Shown here in pieces: positions 26,906 through 38,008 of a stretch of 64,000 nt of DNA; within the stretch, counting starts at the first letter, position 1, and every line of letters begins with the position of its first letter. The DNA is taken from NCBI GenBank assembly GCA_945870325.1, contig CAMBRQ010000011.1, positions 1 through 64,000 on the forward strand, given 5' to 3'. A program made the position numbers and the translations under genes. This DNA comes from an uncultured Dorea sp. GTDB taxonomy: Bacteria > Bacillota > Clostridia > Lachnospirales > Lachnospiraceae. The notes under the pieces are model-generated. The model had not been told where the DNA came from. It searched no databases and saw only the letters and a program-made list of their open reading frames with translations.

Positions 26906-27211
26906 ATGTATGAGGAATGTCAGGTAACACTTAGGATGGAACGAATGATACTGAAGGATGGATATTTTGACGAGAAGATTCATCATTGTAAGATTATTAC
27001 GTATCATCCTGAGGAGGAGAGCATATATCTGTTATCAGAGGATACGGAACTGCCGGCATTTTCATTGGATGGAATCTACGAATGCCGGATTGAGACGAAG
27101 GATGGGACGATCGGATGCAAGGGATGTATCAGAGAAAGGTACTGGAACAAACGTGGCAAAGTGATGAAGTATCAGATTAAGAATGGATTTTATAAAAATC
27201 TTGTAAACTAA
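26906..27211 (+). CDS. Hypothetical small protein upstream of groES
   Basis: 101 aa, no signal or membrane segment, starting with MYEECQVTLRMERMILK behind GGAAGGGAGCGATAG. The mid-part YLLSEDTELPAFSLDGIYECRIET and a Cys pair GCKGC are visible. The beta-rich pattern is reminiscent of PilZ or SH3-like small barrels, but I do not recognise the family. It lies alone between codY and the groESL promoter. Confidence 0.6.
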   Translation: MYEECQVTLRMERMILKDGYFDEKIHHCKIITYHPEEESIYLLSEDTELPAFSLDGIYECRIETKDGTIGCKGCIRERYWNKRGKVMKYQIKNGFYKNLVN

Positions 27212-27223
27212 ATATAAAGTGTG

Positions 27224-27252
27224 TTGACAAAGTCAGAAGAGAGTGCTATTTT
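27224..27252 (+). promoter_or_regulatory. groESL promoter
   Basis: TTGACA at 27224-27229, 17-nt spacer, TATTTT at 27247-27252. The first GAGTGCTA half-site (27241-27248) overlaps the spacer and -10. Confidence 0.8.
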
Positions 27253-27265
27253 ATATCTAGAGTTT

Positions 27266-27292
27266 TTAGCACTCTCTTTTTATGAGTGCTAA
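27266..27292 (+). promoter_or_regulatory. CIRCE operator (HrcA)
   Basis: Perfect TTAGCACTC-N9-GAGTGCTAA. The left half also pairs with an extra upstream half-site (AAGAGAGTGCTA, from 27237), giving a hairpin AAGAGAGTGCTA/TAGCACTCTCTT followed by TTTT. HrcA is the expected repressor of groESL; its gene is outside the window. Confidence 0.95.
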
Positions 27293-27326
27293 CAAATATA
27301 GATATTTTTAAAGGAGGCATAAACTT

Positions 27327-27611
27327 ATGAAATTAGTACCATTAGGAGACAGAGTTGTATTAAAACAGTTAATAGCAGAAGAAACTACCAAATCCGGAAT
27401 CGTTATTCCTGGACAGTCTAAAGAGAAGCCTCAGCAGGCAGAAGTAATTGCTGTGGGTCCGGGCGGAACCGTAGATGGCAAGGAAGTACAGATGAATGTT
27501 ACAGTAGGACAGCAGGTTATCTATTCGAAATATGCAGGAACAACCGTAGAGATTGATGATGAAGAATACATTATCGTAAAACAGGATGATATCCTGGCTG
27601 TTTGTGAATAA
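27327..27611 (+). CDS. groES: Co-chaperonin GroES
   Basis: 94 aa, standard length: MKLVPLGDRVVLKQL, mobile-loop region SGIVIPGQSKEKP, and the closing EEYIIVKQDDILAV. It caps the GroEL cavity as a heptamer. Ribosome site AAAGGAGGCATAAAC. CIRCE lies 35 nt upstream and groEL 30 nt downstream. Confidence 0.97.
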   Translation: MKLVPLGDRVVLKQLIAEETTKSGIVIPGQSKEKPQQAEVIAVGPGGTVDGKEVQMNVTVGQQVIYSKYAGTTVEIDDEEYIIVKQDDILAVCE

Positions 27612-27619
27612 TATAATAA

Positions 27620-29266
<1,647 letters not shown>

Positions 29267-29280
29267 TATGTGAAATTTTT

Positions 29281-29312
29281 GAAAACTCCTCGTGTGAGGA
29301 GTTTTCTTTTTT
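29281..29312 (+). terminator. Terminator after groEL
   Basis: GAAAACTCCTC, GTGT loop, GAGGAGTTTTC, TTTTTT. Confidence 0.92.
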
Positions 29313-29427
29313 ATATGTAGTGTGCTATAATAAAACCATCTTGTTGGGCATAAGCCCGTCTGTTGGATAGATATAGAATCTGGTATCTATAGACAGGTAT
29401 TATTTACAAAAGTACGGAGGAATAAAG

Positions 29428-29919
29428 ATGGGTGACTTTTATACAGAACAGTTGGTAAAGAAGCAGACGAATATGAAAGATGTTGTAATAAAGGCGGTGC
29501 TGGTCGCGGTAACGATCGTGTCTTTTCTGGTGATGCTGATGTTTCCTTTTGGAATTCTTGCACCGGTTGCAATGATCGTGCTGGATGTGATCATGTTCCA
29601 GAGGCTGAAGGTAGAATATGAATACTTGTTCGTGAATGGAGATCTGGATATTGATAAGATCATGAACAAATCAAGAAGAAAAAAGATGTTTTCAGCGAAT
29701 GTAGCTGATGTGGAATTGCTTGCGCCGGTTGATGCGGCAGAGTTACGCCAGTTCCAGAATGCAAGAACATATGATTTTACTTCCGGAACCGGACAGGCGA
29801 AAGAATATGCTCTGATCGTGTCAGGACAGGGCGAACTGAAGAAGATTGTATTTGAGCCAAATGATATGATTATAGAAGGGTTCTTTTTAATGGCTCCAAG
29901 GAAGGTAATACGCAAGTAA
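29428..29919 (+). CDS. Hypothetical two-helix membrane protein (DUF6106-like)
   Basis: 163 aa. Two hydrophobic stretches at ~21-38 and ~43-58 (VVIKAVLVAVTIVSFLVMLM, then FGILAPVAMIVLDVIMF), then a cytosolic C-terminal part with YEYLFVNGDLDIDKI, NKSRRKKMF and an ending FLMAPRKVIRK. I recall such Lachnospiraceae proteins annotated as DUF6106, with moderate certainty. Function unknown. Ribosome site ACGGAGGAATAAAG. Alone between groEL and guaB. Confidence 0.6.
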   Translation: MGDFYTEQLVKKQTNMKDVVIKAVLVAVTIVSFLVMLMFPFGILAPVAMIVLDVIMFQRLKVEYEYLFVNGDLDIDKIMNKSRRKKMFSANVADVELLAPVDAAELRQFQNARTYDFTSGTGQAKEYALIVSGQGELKKIVFEPNDMIIEGFFLMAPRKVIRK

Positions 29920-29949
29920 AGAAAAAGATAAATAAAAGCAAAAAATGTG

Positions 29950-29986
29950 TTGACAAATGCTATCATAATTGGTTATGATAGCATTT
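29950..29986 (+). promoter_or_regulatory. guaB promoter containing a 14-bp-arm palindrome
   Basis: TTGACA at 29950-29955, 18-nt spacer, TATGAT at 29974-29979. A perfect palindrome AAATGCTATCATAA (29955-29968), TTGG, TTATGATAGCATTT (29973-29986) covers spacer and -10. This is a likely repressor operator; there is no T-run, so it is not a terminator. Repressor unknown. Confidence 0.7.
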
Positions 29987-30000
29987 AACTATTAAACTAA

Positions 30001-31479
<1,479 letters not shown>

Positions 31480-31509
31480 TCTTGGGGATAAAGTTGATGG
31501 TGAGCGGAC

Positions 31510-31751
31510 GGATTCGCGAGAGTCTGGGGCTGTATGAGTCCGGGGCGCATCGCGAACGGTCCGAAGTATATAAAAAGCCGGAATTCAGCAACCGAGCCTA
31601 TTCAACAGGAAATCTTGATGATTTCCCGTTTCAGAGGCTCTTGAGGATTGGATTGGTGATCCAATCCTCATGCTGGATTCCGGCTTCTTATATACTAACG
31701 GTCCGTATGCTTGCTTGACGGACCCGTACAGCCCCAGACTCTCGTGAATCC
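31510..31751. other. Structured element B (242 nt), same architecture as element A
   Basis: Left arm 31510-31590 pairs with 31671-31751: a 33-bp distal stem, 22-nt bubble, 26-bp proximal stem. The core has joiner ACC, hairpin 31594-31640 (GAGCCT, ATTCA, 10 bp, TTGAT, 10 bp, TTCAG, AGGCTC), one T, and hairpin 31642-31670 (12 bp, loop TGGTG). Stem sequences differ from element A while every core helix and loop length is the same. It starts 31 nt after the guaB stop. Between it and the galM start lie ~250 nt of G-rich DNA (31760-32000) in which I see only a weak ribosome site. Confidence 0.87.
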
Positions 31752-32003
31752 TGGTGCGCTCAGCGTCAGGACTTTATTGTGGGAGGATTGCGGTTGTGTG
31801 ATGGGAGAGTGTGGAAAGAATATTGACGGGAGGGGGAAAATGTTATAAGGTGGTGGTGGGGATAATTTTATGGTGAGTGTAAGAAGATGGGGATGATCTT
31901 TAGGAAGATAGTAAGCAGATGGGATGAACTTTGGGAAGATAGTAAGAAGACGTGTGTATGGTCTTTTTATAATATTAAAATTAAGGAAGCGAGGAATGGA
32001 ATT

Positions 32004-33032
32004 ATGGTAAGTAGTTTTGGAGTTACATCTAAAGGTGTGGAGACGTCGTTGTATACGTTGAAGAATCAGAATGGCATGGTGGCTGCGGTGTCGGATTTTG
32101 GTGCAACTTTAGTGCAGATCCAGGTTCCGGATAAGGATGGGAAGGTTCAGGATGTAGTGCTTGGATATGATGATGTGAAGGGATATGAGGCTGGAACATT
32201 GTATTTTGGTGCGACAGTGGGAAGAGTTGCGAATCGTATCGGGAAGGCGTCATTTGAATTAAATGGAAAGACTTATCAGTTGACGCAGAATGATAACCAG
32301 AATTCTCTGCATGGCGGCAGGGATTACTATAACTATAGAATGTGGGAGACGGAAGAAGTTGATGACAACCATGTGACTTTCCTGCTTCACAGTGAAGATG
32401 GTGATCAGGGGTATCCGGGAAATGTGGATATCCGCGTAACATATACGTTGACAGAAGAGAACGAAGTGAAGATCCATTACGTGGCAGTTCCAGAGGAAGA
32501 TACACTTTTGAATCTTACGAATCACAGTTATTTTAACCTGTCAGGTAACGGATCTGGTACGGTCCTGGATCAGGAGGTTATGATCTGTGCAGATGCATAC
32601 ACAAGGGCAGACGCAGAATCAATTCCTACCGGAGAGATTGTTCCGGTTGAGGGAACGCCGATGGATTTCCGTCAGATGAAGCCGATAGGAAAGGAAATCG
32701 AGGCTGATTATGAAGCGCTGCACCTCGGCGGTGGCTATGACCATAACTGGGTACTGAATGGAATCGGAACCCGCAAAGTAGCGGCTATGCACTCTGAAGC
32801 AACCGGAATCACAATGGAAGTATACACAGACCTTCCGGGCATGCAGCTCTACACAGGTAACTTCATAGTACGTGAAACCGGTAAAAACGGAGCGATCTAT
32901 GAAAAACGCCACGCTGCCTGCTTTGAGACTCAGTACTTCCCGGATGCAGTACATAAAGATCACTTCCAGGGACCAGTCGTAAGAGCAGGAGAAACTTACG
33001 ATACAACCACAACATACAAATTTTTTGTATAA
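32004..33032 (+). CDS. galM: Aldose 1-epimerase (galactose mutarotase)
   Basis: 342 aa from ATG 32004; GAGGAA lies 8-13 nt upstream. The frame is open 39 codons further up but that part is not family sequence. Motifs: NRIGKASFELNGK, NSLHGG, LTNHSYFNLSG with catalytic His, and CFETQYFPDA with catalytic Glu. It interconverts alpha and beta anomers of galactose or glucose. No sugar-use genes neighbour it, so the substrate range is open. Confidence 0.93.
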   Translation: MVSSFGVTSKGVETSLYTLKNQNGMVAAVSDFGATLVQIQVPDKDGKVQDVVLGYDDVKGYEAGTLYFGATVGRVANRIGKASFELNGKTYQLTQNDNQNSLHGGRDYYNYRMWETEEVDDNHVTFLLHSEDGDQGYPGNVDIRVTYTLTEENEVKIHYVAVPEEDTLLNLTNHSYFNLSGNGSGTVLDQEVMICADAYTRADAESIPTGEIVPVEGTPMDFRQMKPIGKEIEADYEALHLGGGYDHNWVLNGIGTRKVAAMHSEATGITMEVYTDLPGMQLYTGNFIVRETGKNGAIYEKRHAACFETQYFPDAVHKDHFQGPVVRAGETYDTTTTYKFFV

Positions 33033-33130
33033 AAATGCTCTCTTATCTTCATAAATTTCTAAGGAACTTTTTATAAAATTACAAAAAAGTTATGTTATGA
33101 TAATATCAGATCGCTGAACGGAGAAGTTTT

Positions 33131-33826
33131 ATGAGGAGAAAGAAGAGAAAATACCGCAGAAGATTAACGGAAGCGCAAAAGAAAAGAAAGGTCCAGCGTA
33201 ATATACGTCTGGGCCTGATTTTATTATTAATACTGACAGTTCTGCTTATTCTGGTAAAGTTTTTAAAACCCACATGGCTGACCAATAAGTACGTTGAATT
33301 AAAAGGAGATAAGATTGAAGCAGTGAAGCCGGATATTGATGTGGAGTTATTGACAGTTAATCCTTATTCCAGACCAGGGACTCCAACCAATAAGATCACT
33401 GGTATCGTGGTCCATTATACGGCGAATCCGGGGGCAACGGCCATGGATAACAGGAATTATTTTGAAGGGCTTAAAGACGGGCATGATACGCAGGCAAGCA
33501 GTAATTTTATCGTGGGATTAGAAGGTGAGATTGTACAGTGTGTTCCTACCTGGGAGATGGCTTATGCTTCCAATAGCCGTAATATAGACACGGTATCTAT
33601 TGAATGCTGCCATCCTGACGAGACGGGAGAATTCAACAGAGAGACATATCGGTCTATGGTGCAGCTGTGTGCGTGGCTTTGCATGAAGTTCGATCTGAAC
33701 GAGGAGGATGTGATCCGTCACTATGATGTGACTGGCAAGAATTGCCCGAAATATTTTGTGGAGAATGAAGAAGCGTGGGTGAATTTTAAGGCAGATATTA
33801 AAGAAGCAATTGAAAATACGAAATAG
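33131..33826 (+). CDS. Membrane-anchored N-acetylmuramoyl-L-alanine amidase (Amidase_2)
   Basis: 231 aa. Very basic N-terminus, one membrane helix (~27-46), then a PGRP/Amidase_2 domain: ITGIVVHYTANPG (zinc His ~95), VSIECCHPD, and VIRHYDVTGKNCPKYF with the second zinc His and the Lys/Cys positions. It cleaves the stem peptide from muramic acid outside the membrane. Start at ATG 33131 behind CGGAGAAG. Which process it serves (autolysis, spore) is not shown. Confidence 0.9.
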   Translation: MRRKKRKYRRRLTEAQKKRKVQRNIRLGLILLLILTVLLILVKFLKPTWLTNKYVELKGDKIEAVKPDIDVELLTVNPYSRPGTPTNKITGIVVHYTANPGATAMDNRNYFEGLKDGHDTQASSNFIVGLEGEIVQCVPTWEMAYASNSRNIDTVSIECCHPDETGEFNRETYRSMVQLCAWLCMKFDLNEEDVIRHYDVTGKNCPKYFVENEEAWVNFKADIKEAIENTK

Positions 33827-33954
33827 TTAGGGAATACAGATGAAAGAAAAATACCAAAGAGGAAATGAAGGAAAATCTTGCGGAATGCCAGGTTTATTGA
33901 TATAATACACGAGTGTGTGATGGATGCCAGGTAATGGAAATGGAGAGAAAAACG

Positions 33955-34740
33955 ATGAACGATTTAGAGATGTACAGAGAGCAGTTAGGTCTGTGTGATG
34001 ATAAGATTATTGATGCTTTGGTAGAGCGTAATTCAATTGTAGAAAAGATTATGACATATAAGGAAACTTATGGAATGCCAATCTTACAACCGCGGCAGGA
34101 AGAGAAGCAGAGGGCAAGGCTGGAAGAGAAACTGGTAGGAAATAAGTACAAAGATGAGATCTATGATGTATTCAGACGCATTCTGAAGAACAGTAAGAGA
34201 ATCCAGGCGAGAAAGTTATTCGATTATAATATTGTGTTGATTGGTTTCATGGGAGCCGGCAAGTCGACAATCTCTGATTATTTAAGCACCATGTTTGCTA
34301 TGGATATCGTAGAGATGGATCAGGTGATTGCGAATCGCGAAGAGATGAGCATTCCGGATATTTTTGCAACATATGGAGAAGAATATTTCCGTGATCTGGA
34401 AACGAATCTCTTGATAGAGATGCAGTCTCACAAGAATACGGTCATCTCCTGTGGAGGTGGTGCGGCATTGAGAGAGCGCAATGTCGCAGAGATGAAGAAG
34501 AACGGCAAGGTGGTGCTTCTGACAGCAAGCCCGGAGACCATCTATGACCGCGTGAAGGACAGTGATGACAGACCGGTATTGAATGGCAGAAAGAATGTAA
34601 AAGGCATCTCTGAACTGATGGAGCAGCGCCGAGAGAAATACGAGGTGGCAGCAGATATTGTAATTAATACAGATAATAAGACGGTTCTTCAGATATGTGA
34701 AGAATTAGTACAGAGACTGACAGAAACGGATGAAGATTAA
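33955..34740 (+). CDS. Chorismate mutase-shikimate kinase fusion
   Basis: 261 aa from ATG 33955 (GGAGAG 8 nt upstream). Residues 1-85 form an AroQ-type helical chorismate mutase (YREQLGLCDDKIIDALVERN, KIMTYKE, PILQPRQEEKQ). Residues ~92-255 are shikimate kinase: GFMGAGKST (~97-105), MDQVIANREEMSI, FRDLETNLL, SCGGGAALRERN and DRPVLNG. It joins two non-consecutive shikimate pathway steps in one chain. The stop overlaps the next start in TAATG. aroE is at 6899. Confidence 0.93.
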   Translation: MNDLEMYREQLGLCDDKIIDALVERNSIVEKIMTYKETYGMPILQPRQEEKQRARLEEKLVGNKYKDEIYDVFRRILKNSKRIQARKLFDYNIVLIGFMGAGKSTISDYLSTMFAMDIVEMDQVIANREEMSIPDIFATYGEEYFRDLETNLLIEMQSHKNTVISCGGGAALRERNVAEMKKNGKVVLLTASPETIYDRVKDSDDRPVLNGRKNVKGISELMEQRREKYEVAADIVINTDNKTVLQICEELVQRLTETDED

Positions 34741-35243
34741 TGTTTGATATGTTTTTTCCTGACAGATATGTAGCCTCTACATATGTCATTGATTTTGAAA
34801 AATTGTATGAGGAAGGATACCGGGGGCTGATTTTTGACATTGATAATACGCTGGTTCCCCACGGAGCGCCTGCTGATGCAAGGGCGGTGGCTTTATTCGC
34901 ACGGCTTAAGAAGATTGGTTTCAGGTGCTGTCTGATCTCGAATAACCAGGAGCCGAGGGTGAAGATGTTCAACCAGGACATCCAGGTGGATTATGTGTAC
35001 GATGCTCATAAGCCATCTACGAAGAACTACATCAAAGCCATGGAGATTATGGGAACCGACAGGAGTAATTCTATGTTTATCGGTGACCAGCTTTTTACGG
35101 ATGTCTGGGGAGCGAAGCGGGCAGGAATCAGTAATATTCTGGTGAAACCAATCCATCCAAAGGAAGAGATTCAGATTGTGCTGAAGCGTTATCTGGAGAA
35201 AATTGTGCTGCATTTTTATAAGAGAAGTCTGAAACAGCATTAG
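34740..35243 (+). CDS. YqeG-family HAD-IIIA phosphatase
   Basis: 167 aa. HAD motif I FDIDNTLVPHG (Asp ~33), motif II LISNNQE, and late motif FIGDQLFTDVWGAKRAG. The family (YqeG) is widespread in Firmicutes, often near aro genes, and in some lineages contributes to phosphatidylglycerophosphate-like dephosphorylation, but the substrate here is unknown. Its ATG overlaps the stop of the fusion gene by one base, so it is translationally coupled. Confidence 0.88.
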   Translation: MFDMFFPDRYVASTYVIDFEKLYEEGYRGLIFDIDNTLVPHGAPADARAVALFARLKKIGFRCCLISNNQEPRVKMFNQDIQVDYVYDAHKPSTKNYIKAMEIMGTDRSNSMFIGDQLFTDVWGAKRAGISNILVKPIHPKEEIQIVLKRYLEKIVLHFYKRSLKQH

Positions 35244-35268
35244 AATGGCGAATCACGGCAAAAAAAGG

Positions 35269-35297
35269 TTGAAAAAAGGCGTAATCTATTATAGAAT
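35269..35297 (+). promoter_or_regulatory. Promoter for efp
   Basis: TTGAAA at 35269-35274, 17-nt spacer, TAGAAT at 35292-35297. Ribosome site TTAAGGAGGA precedes the start. Confidence 0.65.
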
Positions 35298-35357
35298 GAA
35301 TAAAGTGAAAAGAACGTTAAGTGTCCATCTGGGGCACGATTTAAGGAGGATTATATA

Positions 35358-35921
35358 ATGGCTAAGAAAAGCGCAGGCGAATTTAGAAATGGTATGACCC
35401 TGGAGATCGAGGGAAACGTATATCAGGTATTAGAGTTCCTTCACGTAAAACCAGGTAAAGGTGCCGCTTTCGTTCGTACCAAACTTAAAAATGTAATCGA
35501 TGGTGGAGTTGTAGAGAGAACTTTCCGTCCTACAGAGTCTTATGATGAAGCTTATATCGAGAGAAAAAAGATGCAGTATCTGTATAGCGACGGAGATTTG
35601 TATTATTTCATGGATCAGGAGACATATGACCAGATTCCGGTAAGCAAGGATACGGTTGGCGATTCTTTGAAGTTTGTAAAAGAGAATGAGGAAGTAACTG
35701 TAATCTCTTATCAGGGCAATCCGTTCTCTATTGAGCCGCCACTTACTGTTGAACTTCTGATTACAGAGTCTGAACCAGGTGTTAAGGGTAACACAGCAAC
35801 AGGTGCTACAAAGCCGGCAATTCTTGAGACAGGTGCTCAGGTTATGGTTCCTCTGTTTGTAGAGCAGGGAGAGACGATCAAGATTGATACACGTACAGGA
35901 GAATACCTGTCCAGAGCATAA
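35358..35921 (+). CDS. efp: Elongation factor P
   Basis: 187 aa. KOW-like domain I with the loop [18 protein letters not shown] carrying the Lys that is modified or left bare in different lineages, then two OB domains ending GEYLSRA. It relieves ribosome stalling at polyproline. No modification genes (epmA/B, ymfI) are adjacent. A terminator hairpin lies 50 nt downstream. Confidence 0.97.
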   Translation: MAKKSAGEFRNGMTLEIEGNVYQVLEFLHVKPGKGAAFVRTKLKNVIDGGVVERTFRPTESYDEAYIERKKMQYLYSDGDLYYFMDQETYDQIPVSKDTVGDSLKFVKENEEVTVISYQGNPFSIEPPLTVELLITESEPGVKGNTATGATKPAILETGAQVMVPLFVEQGETIKIDTRTGEYLSRA

Positions 35922-35970
35922 GCAGAATATTTGTAAATAATGTGAAGATGATGTCGAAAGATGTCTAACG

Positions 35971-36001
35971 AAAAGCCTTGCCATATGTGCAGGGCTTTTT
36001 T
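35971..36001 (+). terminator. Terminator after efp
   Basis: AAAAGCCTTGC, 7-nt loop, GCAGGGCTTTTTT. Confidence 0.88.
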
Positions 36002-36110
36002 ATAATGATATTACCATAATATTTATAATCATATTCTAATTGATTCACAGGCAGAATTCCTGCCGGTTTCCATGAAAAGATTCAGATGCTGCAGTAAAGG
36101 AAGGAGTTCA

Positions 36111-36986
36111 ATGAATTATTATCAGTTTATCCATGCAGTAGAAGTGAAGGTAAAGGAGGGGGTCGAAGACAATATCACCGTATATATCCAGACGTCTGTT
36201 AAGAATAATGGCACAAGAAGACTGGGTATAACACTTGCAGAAAGAGGGATTAATATATCGCCTACAATCTATCTTGAAGAATATTATCAGCAGTTTCAGC
36301 AGGGGAATTCTGTAGATGATATTGCGGGGGATATCCTGAGGCTGTATAGAGAGATCCGTTTCCAGAGATCCTGGGAAGGTGAGTTCATCAGGGATTACCA
36401 GAAGATTGAGGGGAAGATTGTCTATCATCTGGTGAACCGTGAGGCGAATAAAGAACTGTTAAAGGAAGTACCATATGAAGAATACCTGGATCTTGCAATC
36501 ATCTTCTATGTGTTGCTGGAGGTGAATTCTTATGGGATGGCATCCATGTTGATCCGGGATGAGCACCTGAAGATGTGGGGCGTGACGGATAAGGAGATCT
36601 ACCAGAGGGCATGTCAGAATACATGGAGGGTTCTGCCCTATGAGTTCGAGACGATGCATGCCGTGATTGAAGAACTTACCGGAGATGAAGAGCCGGAGGA
36701 AAAAGACGTGCTGTATATCTTGAGTAACCGCATCCGCAGTTATGGCGCTGCGGCAATCTTGTATGAGAATCGTCTGGAGGGAATCGGAGATTATCTGAAG
36801 GAGAATTATTACGTTCTTCCAAGCAGTGTACATGAGATGATCATTGTGCCGGAAAGCGAAGCACCGGGAAAAGAGGAATTGTGCTGCCTGGTGACGGAGA
36901 TTAATGAAACGCAGGTGGATGAAGAAGAGGTGCTGTCGAATCAGGTATATTATTACGACAGGAAGAAGAGAAAACTGCTTTTATAG
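36111..36986 (+). CDS. DUF5688-like hypothetical protein
   Basis: 291 aa from ATG 36111 with a strong AAAGGAAGGAG site; the 13 extra codons upstream lack one. No signal peptide or membrane helix. Features: TSVKNNGTRRLGITLAERG, ISPTIYLEEYYQQFQQGNS, VPYEEYLDLAIIFYVLL, and an acidic C-terminus ending RKKRKLLL. This pattern matches proteins annotated DUF5688, found in multiple copies in Lachnospiraceae and of unknown function. Flanked by terminators, so monocistronic. Confidence 0.7.
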   Translation: MNYYQFIHAVEVKVKEGVEDNITVYIQTSVKNNGTRRLGITLAERGINISPTIYLEEYYQQFQQGNSVDDIAGDILRLYREIRFQRSWEGEFIRDYQKIEGKIVYHLVNREANKELLKEVPYEEYLDLAIIFYVLLEVNSYGMASMLIRDEHLKMWGVTDKEIYQRACQNTWRVLPYEFETMHAVIEELTGDEEPEEKDVLYILSNRIRSYGAAAILYENRLEGIGDYLKENYYVLPSSVHEMIIVPESEAPGKEELCCLVTEINETQVDEEEVLSNQVYYYDRKKRKLLL

Positions 36987-37012
36987 GAGAGATATCAAGC
37001 AAATAAATAAAA

Positions 37013-37058
37013 AAAGTAAAGGAAATGTGAGATTTGTCGAGATCATTTCCTTTACTTT
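37013..37058 (+). terminator. 15-bp stem terminator after the DUF5688-like gene
   Basis: AAAGTAAAGGAAATG (37013-37027) and CATTTCCTTTACTTT (37044-37058), 16-nt loop; its T-rich right arm ends ...CTTTATGG. Confidence 0.75.
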
Positions 37059-37144
37059 ATGGAAAAATTGTGTTAATATAACAAATGCAATTTCATATTA
37101 GTTGTATCTTATTGGACAGGCATTGTCCGGTAAGAAGGTATTAT

Positions 37145-37216
37145 GCACCCGTAGCTCAGGGGATAGAGCACCGCCCTCCGGAGGCGGGAGCGGCGGTTCG
37201 AATCCGCCCGGGTGTG
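37145..37216 (+). tRNA. tRNA-Arg (anticodon CCG)
   Basis: Full cloverleaf. Acceptor GCACCCG/CGGGTGT, with a G.T first pair. D arm GCTC..GAGC. Anticodon stem CCGCC/GGCGG with loop CTCCGGA, giving anticodon CCG. T arm GGCGG-TTCGAAT-CCGCC. CCA is not encoded. It reads CGG arginine codons. A hairpin TTTATCGTATGG/CCCGTATGATAAA follows at ~37220-37252 and probably ends the transcript. Confidence 0.95.
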
Positions 37217-37260
37217 TATTTTTTATCGTATGGAAATCCCGTATGATAAAACTTAAAGTT

Positions 37261-37308
37261 GCAAAAGCATCCGGAGGGAACTGCCGGTGGCAGGTCCTAT
37301 AGGTGCAT
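37261..37308 (+). repeat. Copy 2 of the hairpin repeat
   Basis: GCAAAAGCATCCGGAGGGAA, then CTGCC-GGT-GGCAG, then GTCCTATAGGTGCAT. It lies just after the tRNA 3' hairpin and 14 nt before the start at 37323. Compared with copy 1, CTGTC:GGCAG becomes CTGCC:GGCAG, keeping the pairing. Confidence 0.72.
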
Positions 37309-37322
37309 ATGGAGGTAGTCTT

Positions 37323-37952
37323 ATGGAAGGAAGAAGAAAAGACTACTCTGTCAGTTACCTGAAGCACAGAAGATGTGGAATCATAGGCATTCTGGTTGTG
37401 CTGGTATTGATCATAGGAGTAGCTGGATCTGACCTTACCGAAGCAAAAGTCCAGAAAGCACAAAAGACGAATTCTGACAGTATGAAGGTGGAGAATAGAG
37501 GGTGTGAGACCATGGAACTGAATCCGCTCAGACTGGAGGAATATCCGGAAGTTACCAGTGCTGTAAAAGAGTATTATAAGCGACTGGGAGAGAAAGCCAG
37601 TTTTGTAGAATCTTATGATGATGTCAGTGTTTATACAAAACAGGGGAAATATAAAGGTACATATGTGGCATTCGCCAGATATGACATGAAGATAAAGGAT
37701 ATCTATACGAAGGTGCCAGGGCTTGGCACAGTTTATGTGGAAGCGGATCAGGAAGGCGCATGGAAAGTCAGTCCGGATGTTGATGATGAAGGAGTAAAAG
37801 CATATATTCAGGAGATCGCGCAGCATGAAGATGTACAGGCTCTTATGAATGAGACGCAGGAAGCATATCATGAAGCGGTTCAGTCGGATGCTTTACTTCA
37901 GGAGGCGCTGATGGATTTGAAAGATGCTTATGAAGATTCCACTGGGAGTTAA
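37323..37952 (+). CDS. Hypothetical membrane-anchored extracytoplasmic protein
   Basis: 209 aa from ATG 37323 (GGAGGTAGTCTT). One hydrophobic helix at ~19-34, no lipobox, then a soluble alpha+beta domain: LEEYPEVTSAVKEYYKRL, YTKQGKYKGTYVAFARYDMKI, VPGLGTVYVEAD. The C-terminal tail is acidic. The domain has an NTF2/cystatin-like feel but I do not recognise a family. Followed by a terminator; downstream azlC is separate. Confidence 0.6.
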   Translation: MEGRRKDYSVSYLKHRRCGIIGILVVLVLIIGVAGSDLTEAKVQKAQKTNSDSMKVENRGCETMELNPLRLEEYPEVTSAVKEYYKRLGEKASFVESYDDVSVYTKQGKYKGTYVAFARYDMKIKDIYTKVPGLGTVYVEADQEGAWKVSPDVDDEGVKAYIQEIAQHEDVQALMNETQEAYHEAVQSDALLQEALMDLKDAYEDSTGS

Positions 37953-37966
37953 AGAGATTTTAAGGG

Positions 37967-38005
37967 GTCAGATCCCTGTAAGTATGCAGAGATCTGATCT
38001 TTTTT
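37967..38005 (+). terminator. Terminator between the hypothetical gene and azlC
   Basis: GTCAGATC (37969-37975 region), 14-nt loop, GATCTGATC (37991-37999), TTTTTT. Confidence 0.8.
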
Positions 38006-38008
38006 GTT

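Noticed and set aside
31482..31718. 78-codon open frame after guaB
   Set aside because: It is entirely inside structured element B; its codons are dictated by the palindrome and it resembles no protein.
31887..32003. Upstream extension of galM
   Set aside because: 39 codons with no family similarity; ATG 32004 begins the conserved epimerase sequence.
37098..37871. 257-codon minus-strand open frame
   Set aside because: It runs through tRNA-Arg, repeat copy 2 and the antisense of the membrane protein at 37323; no coding character.
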